Assembly: GCF_029167645.1 (NCBI RefSeq)
Contig: NZ_CP119147.1
Span: 4,730,501 to 4,794,500, forward strand
From: Streptomyces sp. AM 2-1-1
Lineage (GTDB): Bacteria > Actinomycetota > Actinomycetes > Streptomycetales > Streptomycetaceae
DNA length: 64,000 nt
Direction of reading: 5' to 3'
Position 1 is the first letter of the stretch; every line of letters begins with the position of its first letter. Below are positions 36,259 to 43,570 of the stretch, one piece after another. The notes under the pieces were generated by a model. That model had not been told where the DNA came from and ran no database searches. It saw only the letters and a program-made list of their open reading frames with translations. A program made the translations under genes and the position numbers.

Positions 36259-36309
36259 AGCGCGCGACGGACGGGCGCCCGGTGGGACGGCCGCCCGGTG
36301 AGCGGGTGA

Positions 36310-36537
36310 TCAGGTGCTGGGCAGCCGCTCGACGCTCCGGGCGCGGCGGTGCCGGCGGTTGCTGGGCCGGCAGGCGACCCAATGGCGGACGGTGTCGGCG
36401 AACCAGTACGGTCGGCCACCTTCCACCCGGTCCGGCTCCGGAAGGAAGCCGTGTTTACGGTACGAGCGCACGGTGTCCGGCAGGACCCGGATGTGCGCGG
36501 CGATGTCCTTGTAGGACCAGAGCGTGCTGTCCGTCAT
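36310..36537 (-). CDS. Small HTH (MerR/excisionase-like) DNA-binding protein
   Basis: A 75-residue protein starting MTDSTLWSYKDIAAHIRVLP. The winged-helix core TVRSYRKHGFLPEPDRVEGG followed by RPYWFADTVRHW matches the single-domain excisionase/MerR-type HTH proteins common in actinobacteria. The C-terminus is a basic RRHRRARSVER tail. AGAGG upstream supports ATG 36537. It could be a small regulator or a relic of a mobile element; no integrase lies nearby. Confidence 0.75.
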   Translation of the reverse strand: MTDSTLWSYKDIAAHIRVLPDTVRSYRKHGFLPEPDRVEGGRPYWFADTVRHWVACRPSNRRHRRARSVERLPST

Positions 36538-37005
36538 CGAGTGTCGCCTCTCTGCACGTTGCCGCACCGCGACGGCGACGAACGCCTGGGGGACGCCGCG
36601 GTGCACCGGCTGACGATCAGTCAGTGGTGATCTGACGAACGACCGGGAGGCCCCGATGCGGAGCCCTGTCGAGCATCTGTGACGCAAGTCGTACAGAACT
36701 GGTACATCGGCGACGAAGGGGTTGCGTCCCGTCGAGCGCCGCACGGACCATCCCGTATCGGCCGTCCGCCCACGCCCCCGGCCGGGCCGCCCCCTCTGAC
36801 CCGCGGGGAGCCCTGACGCTCCGACCGTGACGCGGCATCGGCGTACGCCGCGCTCCCGGTCCCGCGACACGACGGGCAGGTGCGCACGACCTCGGGGTGG
36901 CCGCGCCCGGGGTCGGGGCCGGACCCGGCCCGGACCCGACTCCGGCCCGACTCCGACCCGGCCCGACCCGACTGGGGCCCGACCCGACCGACCCGACCCG
37001 GCCCG
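36538..37005. other. 468-bp gene-free stretch ending in low-complexity tract
   Basis: No gene is supported. TGACGATCAGTCA-type inverted sequence occurs near 36611-36624. From about 36905 to 37005 the DNA is a degenerate CCCGACCCGA low-complexity tract immediately beyond the stop of the TetR gene. Confidence 0.5.
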
Positions 37006-37830
37006 TCAGGAGTCCGGCAGGCCCACGGCATGGACGAACGCCTCGGCGAAGGCGTCGCACATCTCGTCCACGGAGGGGATGTCGAGATCGTGGACGAGTT
37101 CCAGGGCCGGGCGGAGCAGGAGGTGCATGAGCAGAGGGTTCGACATCTGGTGGATGAGGGCGATGAGCGGCAGGTCGCGGATGCGGCCCGCCGCGACCTC
37201 CGAGGCCAGCCACGTGCCGATGCTCGCGTAGAGGCGCGGAACCATGTGGCGTGCGAGGGCCTGTGTCGCGTCGTCCCCCGGCCGCGCCAGAACCTCGGCG
37301 AGGATCGCGGGGAGGACCCGGGGTTCGAGGCCGACGGCCTCCGAGAGGTGCGCGTAGATGCGACGGACCGTGGACCGCAGGTCTCCGGGGCCGGTCGCCA
37401 GGATGGCCTCGATGTTCACGAACGGCCCGTACCGCTCGAAGATGGCCTGCATCATCCCGTCGCGGCCCCCGAACGTGGCGTAGAGGCTGTGCACCGAGCA
37501 TTCGGCCGCCGCGGCGACGCGTTCGAGCGAGAGGGCGCCCAGCCCGTTGTCGCTGATGAGCGCCGCTCCGGCCTCGACGGCACGTTCGCGCACGGGCTTC
37601 TGGCCGCCCGGGTCGACACCGGCGGCTCGGACCGCTTCGTCGAGTGCGTGCCGGGCGCCTCCGAGGCGGCGGAGCAGGGTGCTGCGGGAGATGCCGGCCT
37701 CGGCGGCGATGGCCTGCATCGACACGTCGGCGACGGCGACCCCGCGCGTACGCGCTGCGCGGAGAGCCGCCTCGACCAGGTCGGACGGCACCGCGGAAGG
37801 CGGCCGGACTTCATCGTTTGACACATGCAT
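37006..37830 (-). CDS. TetR-like regulator with two N-terminal HTH segments
   Basis: A 274-residue regulator with two consecutive HTH-like stretches. The first is SMQAIAAEAGISRSTLLRRL (about residues 37-56) and the second LSLERVAAAAECSVHSLYAT (about 98-117), followed by a typical TetR ligand-binding region with FVNIEAILATGPGDLRSTVR. Most TetR proteins have one HTH, so this is a tandem-domain architecture. ATG 37830 (MHVSNDEVRPP) is the start; GTG 37824 is possible. It is divergent from the membrane protein at 38238, its likely target. Confidence 0.88.
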   Translation of the reverse strand: MHVSNDEVRPPSAVPSDLVEAALRAARTRGVAVADVSMQAIAAEAGISRSTLLRRLGGARHALDEAVRAAGVDPGGQKPVRERAVEAGAALISDNGLGALSLERVAAAAECSVHSLYATFGGRDGMMQAIFERYGPFVNIEAILATGPGDLRSTVRRIYAHLSEAVGLEPRVLPAILAEVLARPGDDATQALARHMVPRLYASIGTWLASEVAAGRIRDLPLIALIHQMSNPLLMHLLLRPALELVHDLDIPSVDEMCDAFAEAFVHAVGLPDS

Positions 37831-38237
37831 CAATGTACCTTGTATTCTTGTATCAGAACCTGCGACGGGCGCATGCGGCCCTCGGCCCCGCCCCACTCCA
37901 TGCTCCCGCCCGGCTTCACCCTCCCGCGCCACTCCCCGCTTCCGCCCCGCCCCATCGCTCCGTTCCACCCCACCGCTCCGGCCGTTCCGTTCCGTTCCGT
38001 TCCGTTCCGTTCCGTTCCGTTCCGTTCCGTTCCGTTCCACCCCATGCTCCCGCTCCCGCGCCGTTTCCCGTCGGCGCCTCACCCCCTGCTCCCGCCCGGT
38101 CCCAGTCTTCCGCCGAGCCGCACGCGGGGTGCTCCGTCCCACGACGGATGCGTCCAGCCCTTTCCGCGGCAGAACGCGGCGCCCGCGTCGCTGCCTGCCG
38201 GCGGTCCACCGACCGGCCCCTCGCAAGGAATTCCGCC
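37831..38237. other. Intergenic region with AT-rich promoter and TTCCG microsatellite
   Basis: The first 35 bp are unusually AT-rich (repeated ATACAAG on the minus strand, ACATGCATCAATGT) and probably hold the TetR promoter/operator. A pentanucleotide array follows at 37982-38036. The rest is GC-rich leader. Frames stay open through the repeat on both strands but do not look like genes. Confidence 0.6.
37982..38036. repeat. CCGTT pentanucleotide microsatellite, 11 copies
   Basis: Eleven perfect CCGTT units (55 bp), followed by a partial copy, lie between a TetR regulator and its divergent membrane-protein gene. Change in copy number would alter spacing in the leader by 5 bp steps. Confidence 0.97.
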
Positions 38238-39326
38238 ATGACACAGCACACCACCCACCCGGAGTCCACCGGCCAGGGCCGCAAACTGGCGGTCGTCGTC
38301 GTCGGCCTGGCCGCCCTCGTGATCCTCATGCTCTGCGCCTTCGCCCTGCCCTCGGTGAACAGTGGTCCGCACGACCTGCCCGTCGGGGTCACCGGCTCCG
38401 CGCAGGCCACCGCCGCGGTGGAGCACGCCCTCGCGGGCGACGAGTGGGACGTCACCACCTACGACGACGAGGCGGCTTTGAAGTCCGCCATGAAGGACCG
38501 TGACGTCATGGGCGGCTTCGCCCTGACCCCGGGACACCTCACCGTGTACACGGCGACCGCCGGCGGTACCCAGCCCACCGCCGCCGTCACGGCGCTCGCC
38601 CACGGGATGGCGGAACAGCAGCGGGCCGAGGTCACGGTCACCGACCTGGAGCCGTTCCCGGCCGACGACCCGAAGGGCGCCGGCTTCTCGGCCGCCGCGT
38701 TCCCCATGATCTTCGGCGGCATGATCCCCGCGGTGCTCCTCACGCGTCTCTTCCCCGGCCACTTCGGACTCCGTCGCCGCCTCACCGGAGGTGTCGCCTT
38801 CGCCCTGGTGGCCGGCTTCGCCGTCACGGCCTTCCTCCAGTTCGGGACCGGCTCCCTCGACGGCGACTACCTGCTCAGCGGTCTCGGCATGTCCCTGGGC
38901 ATGGCGGCACTGGTGATGACCCTCCTCGGCCTCGAAGCGCTCCTCGGCATGGCCGGTTTCGGCCTCGGCGCGGTCGTCGTGATGCTGCTCGGCAACCCCC
39001 TCTCCGGACTCGCCAGCGGGCCGCACTGGCTGCCCGGCGGATGGGCCACGCTCGGCCAGATCCTCCCGCCCGGCGCGTCCGGGAGCCTGCTGCGCGCCAA
39101 CGCGTTCTTCGACGGCACCGGCGCGGGCACACCCGCCCTCGTCCTCGGCTGCTGGGCCGTCTTCGGCCTCGCGCTGATGGTGATCGCGGACCGCCGCGGC
39201 CCCAGGACCGCAGCGGCCGAACCGGGGACGCGGGCGCAGCTCGTACGACCTGCGCGAGCGGAGCGACCGGTGGGGACCGGGGCCGGGCGTCAGGACGACG
39301 GCGGCGCGCCGCAGGACCTGAGGTAG
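38238..39326 (+). CDS. ABC-2/YhgE-type membrane protein
   Basis: A 362-residue integral membrane protein. After helix 1 (LAVVVVGLAALVILMLCAFAL) comes an extracytoplasmic domain of about 140 residues, then five or so helices (GFSAAAFPMIFGGMIPAVLL, AFALVAGFAVTAFL, MSLGMAALVMTLLGL, AVVVMLLGNPLSGLAS and a last one near 300). This layout resembles ABC-2/YhgE-Pip permeases. AAGGA precedes ATG 38238. It is probably controlled by the divergent TetR protein. Its 3' end overlaps the convergent iolE-like gene by 37 bp. Confidence 0.85.
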   Translation: MTQHTTHPESTGQGRKLAVVVVGLAALVILMLCAFALPSVNSGPHDLPVGVTGSAQATAAVEHALAGDEWDVTTYDDEAALKSAMKDRDVMGGFALTPGHLTVYTATAGGTQPTAAVTALAHGMAEQQRAEVTVTDLEPFPADDPKGAGFSAAAFPMIFGGMIPAVLLTRLFPGHFGLRRRLTGGVAFALVAGFAVTAFLQFGTGSLDGDYLLSGLGMSLGMAALVMTLLGLEALLGMAGFGLGAVVVMLLGNPLSGLASGPHWLPGGWATLGQILPPGASGSLLRANAFFDGTGAGTPALVLGCWAVFGLALMVIADRRGPRTAAAEPGTRAQLVRPARAERPVGTGAGRQDDGGAPQDLR

Positions 39327-40213
39327 GCGCGCGTGCGGCGGGCGATCGGCAGCGGGGCGTCGGGGTCGCAGGGGTACATGTCCTGCTCGACGATGGCGAA
39401 GAGGTCGGTGGAGAGTGCCCGCGCCGCGTCGAGCACCGGTTCCAGCGCCGGTACTCCGCGCGGCGGCTCGCACATGACCCCGCGCGCGACGGCCGGCCCG
39501 AAGGGCACCTCCTGTGCGATCACCTCCGCCAGGACCGCGGGATCGACCTGCTTCAGGTGGAGGTAGCCGATCCGCTCCCCGTAGGTCCGCAGCAGGTCCA
39601 CGCTGTCCCCGCCGCAGTAGGCGTAGTGCCCCGTGTCCAGGCAGAGGGAGACCAGGTCCGGGTCGGTGGCGTCGAGGAAGCGGTGGACGTTCTCCTCGCT
39701 GTCGATGTGGGTGTCGGCGTGCGGGTGGACGACGATCCGCAGGCCGTACCGCTCCCGCACCTCCCGGCCGAGCCGCTCGGTCTGGGTGGTGAGTTCGCGC
39801 CACTGCGCGGGGGTGAGGACACGGTCCTCGAGCACCTCGCCCGTCTTGTCGTCGCGCCAGAACGACGGGATGACGACCAGGTGTTCGGCACCCATCGCCC
39901 GGGTCAGTCCGGCGATGCCGGCCACGTGCGCCCAGGTGCGTTCCCACACGTCCGGCCCGTGGTGCAGCCCCGTGAACACCGTCCCGGCCGAGACCGAGAG
40001 CCCTCTGCGGCGGGTCTCGTCGGCGAGCCGGGCGGGATCGGTGGGCAGATAGCCGTACGGGCCGAGTTCGATCCACTCGTAACCGGCCGCCGCCACCTCG
40101 TCCAGGAAGCGCTGCCAGGGCACCTGCCGGGGATCGTCGGGGAACCAGACGCCCCAGGAGTCGGGTGCCGAGCCGATGCGGATACGGGAAGGGGCGGGTG
40201 CGGAACGGGTCAT
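39290..40213 (-). CDS. iolE: IolE-like inosose dehydratase / sugar phosphate isomerase
   Basis: A 307-residue TIM-barrel enzyme of the IolE/IolH class. Sequence such as GSAPDSWGVWFPDDP, VSAGTVFTGLHHGPDVWERT, IVVHPHADTHIDSEEN and CLDTGHYAYCGGD is typical of the inosose dehydratases in Streptomyces iol clusters. The enzyme converts 2-keto-myo-inositol to a diketone, the substrate of IolD. The start is ATG 40213. It is divergent from iolC with 185 bp between, probably sharing control. It could instead be IolH, whose role is less clear. Confidence 0.85.
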   Translation of the reverse strand: MTRSAPAPSRIRIGSAPDSWGVWFPDDPRQVPWQRFLDEVAAAGYEWIELGPYGYLPTDPARLADETRRRGLSVSAGTVFTGLHHGPDVWERTWAHVAGIAGLTRAMGAEHLVVIPSFWRDDKTGEVLEDRVLTPAQWRELTTQTERLGREVRERYGLRIVVHPHADTHIDSEENVHRFLDATDPDLVSLCLDTGHYAYCGGDSVDLLRTYGERIGYLHLKQVDPAVLAEVIAQEVPFGPAVARGVMCEPPRGVPALEPVLDAARALSTDLFAIVEQDMYPCDPDAPLPIARRTRAYLRSCGAPPSS

Positions 40214-40295
40214 ATCGGCCACCCTCGGCCCCTGTCCCGGTGGAGTCAAGGCCGCGTCCGCATGTCCGGTCCCCTTGTTGACGGCGCTTCGGGGT

Positions 40296-40325
40296 AGGAC
40301 GGTGTCGAGGGGCAGGACGGTGTCG
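40296..40325. promoter_or_regulatory. 12-bp direct repeat in iolE-iolC divergent region
   Basis: AGGACGGTGTCG occurs at 40296-40307 and 40314-40325, an 18-bp period, 74-103 bp before iolC. It may be the binding site of an inositol regulator not encoded here. Confidence 0.45.
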
Positions 40326-40398
40326 CGAAGCAGGCCGAGCGGCGACACGCACGGGCCCGGTCCCGGGCCGTCGGGTCCGGCCGGCGGAAGGGACGCGT

Positions 40399-41469
40399 AT
40401 GCCTGAGCCGTACGACCTCATCACCATGGGGCGGATCGGAGTGGACATCTACCCGCTGCGGACGGGGGTGTCGCTCGCGCGGGTCGACACCTTCGGCAAG
40501 TTCCTCGGGGGCTCGCCCTCCAACGTGGCGGTGGCGGGTGCCCGGCTCGGACTGCGCAGCGCCGTCATCACCCGTACCGGACGGGACCCCTTCGGCGGGT
40601 ATCTGCGGGAGCAACTGCGGGAGTTCGGAGTCGACGACCGGTGGGTGGGCGAAGTCACCGCCTACCCGACCCCCGTGACCTTCTGCGAACTCTTCCCGCC
40701 CGACGACTTCCCCCTCTACTTCTACCGCCTGCCCAAGGCACCCGATCTGGAGATCCACCCGGACGAACTCGACCTCGACGCGGTGCGCGCCGCCCGGATC
40801 TTCTGGGTCACCGGCACCGGCCTGAGCGCCGAGCCCAGCCGCACCGCGACCCTGGCCGCCCTGGAGGCCCGTGCGGGCCGCCCCCCGGCGTCCGGCGCAC
40901 CGGAACACCGGCCGGTCACCGTCTTCGACCTCGACTGGCGGCCGATGTTCTGGGAGGACGGCGACGCGCACACCGAAGCGCCCCGCCGCTACCGCGAGGC
41001 GCTCGCGCTCGCCACCGTCGCCGTCGGGAACCTCGACGAGTGCGCCGTCGCCACCGGCGAACGCGAGCCGTACGCCGCCGCCCGCGCCCTGCTCGACGCC
41101 GGGGTCGAACTGGCCGTCGTCAAGCAGGGGCCGGCGGGGGTGCTCGCCGTCCACCGCGACGGTACGGTCGCCGAGGTGCCCCCGCTCCCCGTACGGGTCG
41201 TCAACGGACTCGGCGCGGGGGACGCGTTCGGCGGGGCGCTCTGCCACGGGCTGCTCGCCGGATGGGAGACCGAACGCGTGATGCGGTACGCCAACGCCGC
41301 CGGGGCCATCGTCGCCTCCCGGCTCGCCTGTTCGTCCGCGATGCCCTTCCCGGCCGAGGTGGAAGAGGCCCTCGCCCGCGGGGAGGTGGTGCCGGAGGGG
41401 CCCGTGGCCGGCCCCCCGGGCGGGTCCGCCGGACCGTTCCCCACCGTCGCCGCGGCGGGCACCCCGTGA
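40399..41469 (+). CDS. iolC: 5-dehydro-2-deoxygluconokinase (IolC)
   Basis: A 356-residue PfkB-family kinase. The signature GGSPSNVAVAGARLG (from residue 37) and the catalytic-base motif NGLGAGDAFGGALCHGLL (Asp about 275) are both intact. It phosphorylates 2-deoxy-5-keto-gluconate in inositol catabolism. GGAAGGGA precedes ATG 40399. It is the first gene of a run of four genes whose stop/start codons overlap, so expression is probably coordinated. Its stop overlaps the aldolase GTG. Confidence 0.92.
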   Translation: MPEPYDLITMGRIGVDIYPLRTGVSLARVDTFGKFLGGSPSNVAVAGARLGLRSAVITRTGRDPFGGYLREQLREFGVDDRWVGEVTAYPTPVTFCELFPPDDFPLYFYRLPKAPDLEIHPDELDLDAVRAARIFWVTGTGLSAEPSRTATLAALEARAGRPPASGAPEHRPVTVFDLDWRPMFWEDGDAHTEAPRRYREALALATVAVGNLDECAVATGEREPYAAARALLDAGVELAVVKQGPAGVLAVHRDGTVAEVPPLPVRVVNGLGAGDAFGGALCHGLLAGWETERVMRYANAAGAIVASRLACSSAMPFPAEVEEALARGEVVPEGPVAGPPGGSAGPFPTVAAAGTP

Positions 41470-42590
41470 GCCCCGCCCCCGAACCGCGCACCCGAGGAGA
41501 ACACGCCCCCGGCCTCCGCCCGCCCGAGCCGGCCCGAGCCCCCGCCGCCTCCTCCCTCGCCGATCTCGTACGGCTGCGCGCGGAGCACCCGGAGGCGATC
41601 GAGGAGGCCGGGGCACGCAGGCACCGCAGGCCGCTCTCCCGCCCCGGCGAACAACTGCTCATCCTCGCCGCCGACCATCCGGCACGCGGCGCGCTCGCCG
41701 TGGGCGGCCGGGCGCTCGCCATGGCGCACCGCTACGAACTCCTGGAACGGCTCTGCCTCGCCCTCTCCCGCCCCGGTGTCGACGGCGTGCTCGCCACCGC
41801 GGACATCGTCGACGACCTGCTGCTGCTCGGCGCCCTGGAGGACAAGGTGGTCATGGGGTCGCTGAACAGGGGCGGCCTCGCCGGTGCCGCCTTCGAACTC
41901 GACGACCGCTTCACCGGCTTCCGCCCGCTCGACCTCGCCCGGCGGCGCTTCGACGCGGGCAAACTGCTGCTGCGCATCGATCACGACGACCCGGGTTCGC
42001 TCGACACCCTGCACACCGCCGCCCGCACCATCGACGCGATGGCGGCCCACCGGCTGCCCGTCTTCGTCGAACCCTTCCTCTGCCACCGGGAGGACGGCCG
42101 CCTCCGCACCGACCTCTCCATCCCCGCCGTCACCACCTCCATCGCCGTCGCCTCCGGGCTCGCCGGCTCGTCCGCGTACACCTGGCTGAAGGTCCCCGTC
42201 ACCGAGCGCCCCGAGGACATGGCGCGGGTGATGGAGACCTCCACCCTGCCCGCCGTGCTGCTCGGCGGCGAGGTCGGCGACGACCTGGACGGGGCGTACG
42301 AGAAATGGCGGGGCGCCCTGCGGCTGCCGACCGTACGCGGGCTGGTGGTGGGCCGGGCTCTCCTCTACCCGCCGGACGGCGACGTCGCACGGGCCGTCGA
42401 CACGGCGGCCGGACTGCTCCGGACCACCGGGACGGGGGAGGCCACCGGGACGGGGGAGGCCACCGGGACGGGGGAGGCCACCGGGACGGGGGAGGCCACC
42501 GGGACGAGGGAGACCACCTGGACGAGGGAGACCACCGGGACGACCGCACCTCCACGGCGGGAGCACGACGGCGAAAGCGAGCGACCATGA
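41466..42590 (+). CDS. Cgl0159-type (beta/alpha)8 aldolase of inositol pathway
   Basis: A 374-residue barrel protein of the Cgl0159 family, related to LacD/DeoC class I aldolases. Lys in AYTWLKVPVTE is a plausible Schiff-base residue. It probably replaces IolJ in cleaving 2-deoxy-5-keto-gluconate-6-phosphate into DHAP and malonate semialdehyde, since iolJ is otherwise absent. GTG 41466 overlaps the iolC stop. The last 60 residues carry GTGEAT repeats encoded by 18-bp DNA repeats, absent from the catalytic core and variable-looking. Confidence 0.82.
   Translation: MSPAPEPRTRGEHAPGLRPPEPARAPAASSLADLVRLRAEHPEAIEEAGARRHRRPLSRPGEQLLILAADHPARGALAVGGRALAMAHRYELLERLCLALSRPGVDGVLATADIVDDLLLLGALEDKVVMGSLNRGGLAGAAFELDDRFTGFRPLDLARRRFDAGKLLLRIDHDDPGSLDTLHTAARTIDAMAAHRLPVFVEPFLCHREDGRLRTDLSIPAVTTSIAVASGLAGSSAYTWLKVPVTERPEDMARVMETSTLPAVLLGGEVGDDLDGAYEKWRGALRLPTVRGLVVGRALLYPPDGDVARAVDTAAGLLRTTGTGEATGTGEATGTGEATGTGEATGTRETTWTRETTGTTAPPRREHDGESERP
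42426..42533 (+). repeat. 18-bp in-frame tandem repeat, 6 copies
   Basis: Four perfect and two diverged copies of an 18-bp unit (ACCGGGACGGGGGAGGCC) encode TGTGEA-type hexapeptides at the C-terminus of the aldolase. Length is a multiple of three, so copy changes keep frame. Confidence 0.95.
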
Positions 42591-43570
42591 CGACGCACCG
42601 GACACCGGCCCAGCCGCAACCGGCACAACCGGCACAACCGGCACAACTGGCACAACCGGAACAGCCGGACCGGGCGCCGCACCCGCCCGACGGGCCGCCC
42701 CGTCGCCTCCACCTGCGGGGTGGCCCCGAAGACGCCCCGTACGCCCTGGACATCGGTCCCGAGCGGGCGGGGTGGGAGTACGCGAGTCTCCGGGTGCTCG
42801 ATCTTCCGCCGGGCGGTGTTCACACACTCGTCACCGGGGAGAGCGAATGGATCGTACTGCCGTTGACCGGCGGCTGTACGGTGCACACGGCAGGTGACAT
42901 CTTTGAACTCATCGGCCGTGAGAGCGTGTTCAGCGGTGCGGCCGACTTCGCGTACCTACCGCGCGATGCCACCGCACAGATCTCCTCCGGCGCGGGGGGC
43001 CGCTTCGCCCTGGCAGGAGCGAAGTGCGAGCGACAGCTCCCCGCTCGCTACGGTCCCGCGTCGGAGGTTCCCGTCGAACTGCGCGGATCCGGCACCTGCG
43101 CCCGGCAGGTCAACAACTTCGCCGCCGCCGACACCTTCCCCTGCGACCGGCTGATCGCCGTCGAAGTCCTCACCCCCGCCGGCAACTGGTCCTCCTACCC
43201 GCCGCACAAGCACGACGAGGCGGAACCCGGTACCGAATCGGTCCTGGAGGAGATCTACTACTTCGAACTGGAACACGGGGGCCCCGGCTACCACCGGGTC
43301 TCCCCGTCGCGCCCCGGCGGTGCGGACGTGCTCGCCGAGGTACGCGGCGGGGACGCCGTCCTCGTCCCGGACGGCTGGCACGGCCCCTCCATCGCGCCCC
43401 CCGAGGGCGCCCTCTACTACCTCAACGTGATGGCCGGGCCGGACGAGGAACGCGCCTGGCTGATCCGCGACCACCCCGACCACGCCTGGATCCGGGACAC
43501 CTGGCCCGGCCGGCCGGCCGACCCCCGGCTCCCGCTGTACACCGCCCCGGACCCGGAGGACCCCAGGTGA
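42587..43570 (+). CDS. iolB: 5-deoxy-glucuronate isomerase (IolB)
   Basis: A 327-residue double-cupin isomerase. Zinc ligands His, His and Glu are visible in YPPHKHDEAEPGTESVLEEI. It converts 5-deoxy-glucuronate to 2-deoxy-5-keto-gluconate between IolD and IolC. ATG 42587 overlaps the aldolase stop. Residues 12-26 are five PAQ-like triplets from a 9-bp DNA repeat (42620-42664), placed before the cupin domain and probably without catalytic effect. Confidence 0.93.
   Translation: MTTHRTPAQPQPAQPAQPAQLAQPEQPDRAPHPPDGPPRRLHLRGGPEDAPYALDIGPERAGWEYASLRVLDLPPGGVHTLVTGESEWIVLPLTGGCTVHTAGDIFELIGRESVFSGAADFAYLPRDATAQISSGAGGRFALAGAKCERQLPARYGPASEVPVELRGSGTCARQVNNFAAADTFPCDRLIAVEVLTPAGNWSSYPPHKHDEAEPGTESVLEEIYYFELEHGGPGYHRVSPSRPGGADVLAEVRGGDAVLVPDGWHGPSIAPPEGALYYLNVMAGPDEERAWLIRDHPDHAWIRDTWPGRPADPRLPLYTAPDPEDPR
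42620..42664 (+). repeat. 9-bp in-frame tandem repeat, 5 copies
   Basis: CCGGCACAA repeats three times perfectly and twice with substitutions, encoding PAQ-type triplets in the N-terminal tail of IolB. Confidence 0.9.

Noticed and set aside
36310..36537. Excisionase of an integrated element
   Set aside because: No integrase, tRNA or attachment repeats were seen nearby, so only a small HTH protein is claimed.
37830..38238. Open frames through the CCGTT repeat encoding RSVPF or GTERN repeats
   Set aside because: The pentamer lacks stop codons in five of six frames, so these frames are open by composition only.
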